41,710 bases of DNA from Coriobacteriia bacterium (GTDB lineage: Bacteria > Actinomycetota > Coriobacteriia > Coriobacteriales > Atopobiaceae), in contig QAKZ01000011.1 of the NCBI GenBank assembly GCA_003150175.1, positions 1 to 41,710 on the forward strand, given 5' to 3'. Within the stretch, counting starts at the first letter, position 1; every line of letters starts with the position of its first letter. Position numbers and translations under genes: made by a program. The notes below the pieces were generated by a model that ran no database searches, was not told the DNA's origin, and was given only the letters and a program-made list of their open reading frames with translations. Positions 38,705 through 41,710 of this stretch are shown piece after piece.

Positions 38705-38754
38705 TTATACTTGGTTCAAATAAACCGCAGCTAAAACATACTGGAGGTCATAGG

Positions 38755-39966
38755 ATGAAGATCGGTAAGCCCTTTGGCAGGACGCCGAAGGAGAAGAGCT
38801 CGAAGCTCTATGAGGACCGCGTGGTCAATGCCGACGTGCTTCCGGTTGAGAAGCCCAGCTACAGCGCGTTCGGCTCGCTCGCCGGCTTCGTCGCGTGCCT
38901 CGTCGCCGCCGGCGTGTTCTGCATCGTGTCCGGTCCCGAGCACCTGCTCGTCGGAATTGGCCTCATCGTATTCGGCGTTGTGCCCGCAGTCGCCATCGCC
39001 GTGCAGGGCGTGAAGCTCGGCAAGCAGATCGACTCGGGCGAGGTCTCGCTCGCGCCGAAGGTCGCGCCCGACGTGTTCGGGGAGCAGGCCGATCGCTTCT
39101 GGCAGATCGAGAGCAAGGAGCTGACCCGGGCCGAGCTCGACGACGCGTCGCAGAAGCGCGCCCGCGAGCTCGAGACGACCAAGAGCTGGTTCGGGTTCGC
39201 GCGCGCCTCGTTCGAGGCCGTCGATTTGCGCGCGTCCGACGGATGCCGACTTGTGGGGCATGAGCTCCTGTGCGGGGCGCCCTCGAACAAGTGGCTCGTC
39301 TATGCCCCCGGCCTCGGCGGGACGTGGAAGAGCGGGCTTGTGGTGGCGAGCCGCTTCGCGCGGGCGGGGTACAACCTGCTGCTCGTCGACATGCGCGCGC
39401 AGGGCGAGAGCGGCGGCGTGGCGATGGGCTACGGCCACATCGAGCGGCGCGACCTCGTTGAGTGGTGCCGGTTGATCGCCGAGCGCGATTCCGATGCGCG
39501 GATCGTGCTCATGGGTCAGTCGATGGGCGCAGCCGCCGCGGTCGAGGCCTCCGCGGAACAGGACCTGCCTGCCCAGGTCAAGGCCGTCGTGAGCGACTCT
39601 GCGTACGCCGATCTGTGGAACGAGGCGATCTATCTGCTGGGCAAGGGCGTCAACGGGAGGTCGATCTCCCCGCATCCGGTGCTCGACATCGCCCGGCTCG
39701 TGGTCCGCGGCGGCGCCTCGGGTCTCGACCTCGCGGACGCGAGCGCCGAGCAGGCCGCCAAGGGCTCGCGCGTGCCGAGCCTCTACATTCATGGAGCCGA
39801 TGACGTCGCGGTCCCGCCCTACAGCGTCCGTCGCCTGTCGGAGGCGGCCGCATGCGAGCACGAGATGCTCAAGGTCCCCGGCGCCGGCCACTGCTGCGCC
39901 GCTCTCGCGGACCCCGATGCGTACTTCTCGGCCGTCCTCGCCTTTGCGGAGAAGCACGTCGCCTAA
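38755..39966 (+). CDS. Membrane-anchored alpha/beta hydrolase
   Basis: 403 residues from ATG 38755 with TGGAGGT upstream. Two membrane helices about 38-60 (FGSLAGFVACLVAAGVFCI) and 64-86 (LLVGIGLIVFGVVPAVAIAV) precede a charged linker and a hydrolase domain (about 155-400). Visible parts: WLVYAPGLGGTWKSG (oxyanion-side loop), GYNLLLVDMRAQGESGG, nucleophile Ser256 in LMGQSMGAAAAV, Asp in YIHGADDVAVPP, His in VPGAGHCC. This is the layout of the BAAT/FrsA-like or YfhR-like hydrolases. With both helices near the start, the catalytic domain should face the cytoplasm. The substrate cannot be told. Convergent with the kinase gene. Confidence 0.85.
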   Translation: MKIGKPFGRTPKEKSSKLYEDRVVNADVLPVEKPSYSAFGSLAGFVACLVAAGVFCIVSGPEHLLVGIGLIVFGVVPAVAIAVQGVKLGKQIDSGEVSLAPKVAPDVFGEQADRFWQIESKELTRAELDDASQKRARELETTKSWFGFARASFEAVDLRASDGCRLVGHELLCGAPSNKWLVYAPGLGGTWKSGLVVASRFARAGYNLLLVDMRAQGESGGVAMGYGHIERRDLVEWCRLIAERDSDARIVLMGQSMGAAAAVEASAEQDLPAQVKAVVSDSAYADLWNEAIYLLGKGVNGRSISPHPVLDIARLVVRGGASGLDLADASAEQAAKGSRVPSLYIHGADDVAVPPYSVRRLSEAAACEHEMLKVPGAGHCCAALADPDAYFSAVLAFAEKHVA

Positions 39967-39990
39967 ACCGTCCTCGCCAACTACTGACAG

Positions 39991-40039
39991 AAAACGGGCG
40001 CGGAACCGGTTTGACTCGCCGGCTCCGCGCCCGTTTTTT
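39991..40039. terminator. Bidirectional terminator between hydrolase and kinase genes
   Basis: A stem of 19 positions with one mismatch (39991-40009 with 40019-40037), AAAACGGGCGCGGA on one side and TTTT at the other end, 9-base loop. A-run on the left and T-run on the right serve both directions. Confidence 0.92.
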
Positions 40040-40066
40040 GCGTCCAAATAGTTTGCCGCAGTAAGG

Positions 40067-41710
40067 CTACTGACCCGTCTCGGTCCCCGTGGTGGAGCCT
40101 CCGTTGGTGTCGGTGCCCGCGTTGCTGCCGTTGCCGCTGTTGTCGGAGTCGCCGTTGCTGCTGCCGCTGTTGTTGCCCGAATTGCCGCCGGAGCTCTGGG
40201 TCTTGGTGGTCAGGGTAATCGTGGTGCCCTTCTCGGCCTTGTTGGTCACGGATTGGTAGGTCACCGTGCCGTTCGCGCTGCAGCCGTCCGCGAGCGCCAC
40301 GTTGAAGCCGGCGTTCGCGAGGTCGTACTTGGCCTCGCTGTAGGACTCACCGACGACGTAGGGGACGTCGACGCGCTTGTCCGCGGGGCCACTGGACACC
40401 GTCACGGTGATGGTGTCGGTGGCCTTGGCCTTGGAACCGGCCGAGGGGTTCGTGCGGACGACGGTGCCGGAGCTCACGGAGTCGGAGTTGTCGTAGACGA
40501 CCTTGACGTCGGTGAAGCCCGCGTCCTTGAGGGCGGACTTGGCGTTGTTCTCGGAGTAGCCCGAGACGTTGGGGACCTCGATTTCGTTGGGGCCTGCCGA
40601 GAGGTAATACGTGATGGTGTCGCCGGCCTTGGCGGTCTTGCCGGCGTCGACGCTCTGGCGGCAGACGTGGCCGACCTCGATGGTGTCGCTCGGCTCGGAG
40701 TTGCCGCTCTTGCCGGTGAGCTTGACCTGAGCGAGCGCTGCCTCGGCCTCCTCGGGGGTCTTGCCCGTGAGGTCGGGGACCGTCACCGTCGCCGCGGGCT
40801 CGGGGCCCTTCGAGATCGTGAAGTTGATCACGGTGCCCTCAGGGAACTCGCGCCCCTGGTTGGGGTTCTGGTCGACGACGTAGCCCTCCTGGATGTTCGA
40901 GTCGTACTGCTCGGAGATCTTGTAGGTGAAGTGGCCGTCCTTCTCGATCGCCGCGATGGCCTGGTCCTTGGTGAGGCCGCTCAGGTTGGGGATCGGGTAA
41001 TTCTTCGTTCCGGAGTTGAGGAGCGCGAACGCGACGCCGATGGCGGCGATGACGGCGATCACCGCAGCGGCGATGCCGATCTTCTTGTTGCGGCTGTGCT
41101 TCTTCTCGCGCTCGGCCTCCTGCTCGGCGGCCTGCTCGGTCGCCGTCTGGGGACGGTAGCGGTTCTCGCGCTGGATGCGCGGGCCCACGGCGGTCGCGCC
41201 CTGGCCGGGCTCGAGCTTATTGGTCACGGCGGCGCCCAGAGGGGCGGTCATCGCGGCGGTCGCGCCGGCGACGGCCGAGAGGCGCCCTGCGAGGTAGTCG
41301 CGAAGCGCGCGGTTGAGCTCGTCGGCCGTCTGGAAGCGCGCGGCCGGGTCCTTCTGCATGCACTTGAGGATGATGGCCTCGAGCGAGGGGTCGACGTTGG
41401 GGTTGAGCTGCGAGGGCGGCTTGGGCTGCTCGTTGACCTGCTTGAGGGCGACCGTGATCGCGTCGTCGCCCTGGAAGGGAACCTGGCCTGTGGCGGACTC
41501 GTACATGACGATGCCGAGGGAGTAGATGTCGGTCGTGGGGCCGAGCTCCTTGCCCTGCGTCTGCTCGGGGCTGACGTAGTGGGCGGTGCCGAGGACGGAG
41601 TTGTCCTGGGTGAGATGGCTGTTCTTTGCGCGCGCGATGCCGAAGTCCATCACCTTGATGTTGCCGTCGGGCTGCACCATGATGTTCTGCGGCTTGATGT
41701 CGCGGTGGAT
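40067..41710 (-). CDS. pknB: PASTA-domain Ser/Thr protein kinase, PknB type (5' end cut off)
   Basis: The C-terminal 548 residues of a eukaryotic-like kinase; the frame is open at the window edge, where the catalytic loop HRDIKPQN begins. Then come MDFGIARA (magnesium loop), GTAHYVSPEQTQGKELGPTTDIYSLG (activation loop and APE-like segment) and the rest of the C-lobe to about residue 140. A charged linker and a membrane helix (IAAAVIAVIAAIGVAFALL) follow, then four PASTA repeats, each beginning IPNLSG, VPDLTG, VPNVSG or VPYVVG, and a Ser/Gly/Asn/Thr-rich tail. PASTA domains bind cell-wall fragments outside the cell. Such kinases control growth and division. Neighbours usual for pknB (pbpA, rodA) may lie beyond the window. 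Confidence 0.95.
   Translation of the reverse strand: MHRDIKPQNIMVQPDGNIKVMDFGIARAKNSHLTQDNSVLGTAHYVSPEQTQGKELGPTTDIYSLGIVMYESATGQVPFQGDDAITVALKQVNEQPKPPSQLNPNVDPSLEAIILKCMQKDPAARFQTADELNRALRDYLAGRLSAVAGATAAMTAPLGAAVTNKLEPGQGATAVGPRIQRENRYRPQTATEQAAEQEAEREKKHSRNKKIGIAAAVIAVIAAIGVAFALLNSGTKNYPIPNLSGLTKDQAIAAIEKDGHFTYKISEQYDSNIQEGYVVDQNPNQGREFPEGTVINFTISKGPEPAATVTVPDLTGKTPEEAEAALAQVKLTGKSGNSEPSDTIEVGHVCRQSVDAGKTAKAGDTITYYLSAGPNEIEVPNVSGYSENNAKSALKDAGFTDVKVVYDNSDSVSSGTVVRTNPSAGSKAKATDTITVTVSSGPADKRVDVPYVVGESYSEAKYDLANAGFNVALADGCSANGTVTYQSVTNKAEKGTTITLTTKTQSSGGNSGNNSGSSNGDSDNSGNGSNAGTDTNGGSTTGTETGQ

Overview
The window comes from a GC-rich, Gram-positive-type bacterium and most resembles Coriobacteriia, in particular a Collinsella-like gut actinobacterium. 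The case is indirect: Arg/Ala/Asp/Glu-rich proteins, a PASTA-domain Ser/Thr kinase, tandem WYL regulators, a membrane-embedded LuxR-type regulator, a DUF559-like nuclease with an AbiEi-like N-terminal half, and mannose-family PTS genes. There is no rRNA or marker gene, so the genus is an inference. Both ends are cut: an ABC exporter at the left (+) and a PknB-type kinase at the right (-).

Layout. 1-4.8 kb: ABC exporter, a membrane-anchored unknown, and a zinc-ribbon/DUF6273 protein. 4.7-6.9 kb: a dispersed repeat cluster and two overlapping WYL regulators (-). 7.0-10.4 kb: a very long M28-like membrane protein whose peptidase domain is split by a disordered insert and appears to lack catalytic residues. 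10.4-12.1 kb: a palindrome, tRNA-Gly(CCC), an M29 aminopeptidase and tRNA-Lys(TTT). 12.1-17.0 kb: argG and argH, preceded by a possible Arg-rich leader peptide and separated by a nuclease-like gene with a related long palindrome on each side. 17.0-20.3 kb: an AT-richer island with a double membrane/LuxR fusion, a secreted protein and a small membrane protein. 20.3-27.5 kb: purB, a TSCPD protein, a Tat lipoprotein, a two-component system, purC, a small membrane protein and tRNA-Arg(CCT).

27.7-38.6 kb is a sugar-catabolic region that reads as a complete N-acetylgalactosamine (or related hexosamine) pathway. It has a mannose-family PTS (EIIA, a YajC-like protein, EIIB, EIIC, EIID), a GntR/UTRA regulator, an AgaS-type SIS isomerase/deaminase and an amino-sugar-6-phosphate deacetylase on the + strand. 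A PfkB-type sugar-phosphate kinase and a class II tagatose/fructose-bisphosphate aldolase lie on the - strand, with a DeoR regulator on each side. One DeoR gene is broken by a single-base frameshift at a G run. Two similar TGGT-N4-ACCA palindromes, one before the PTS operon and one before the GntR gene, are candidate GntR operators.

The right end has a membrane-anchored alpha/beta hydrolase and the PASTA kinase, convergent on a shared terminator. The places most worth a second look are the palindrome-flanked nuclease between argG and argH, the AT-rich double-LuxR island, the M28 pseudoenzyme, and the regulation and completeness of the GalNAc-type locus.
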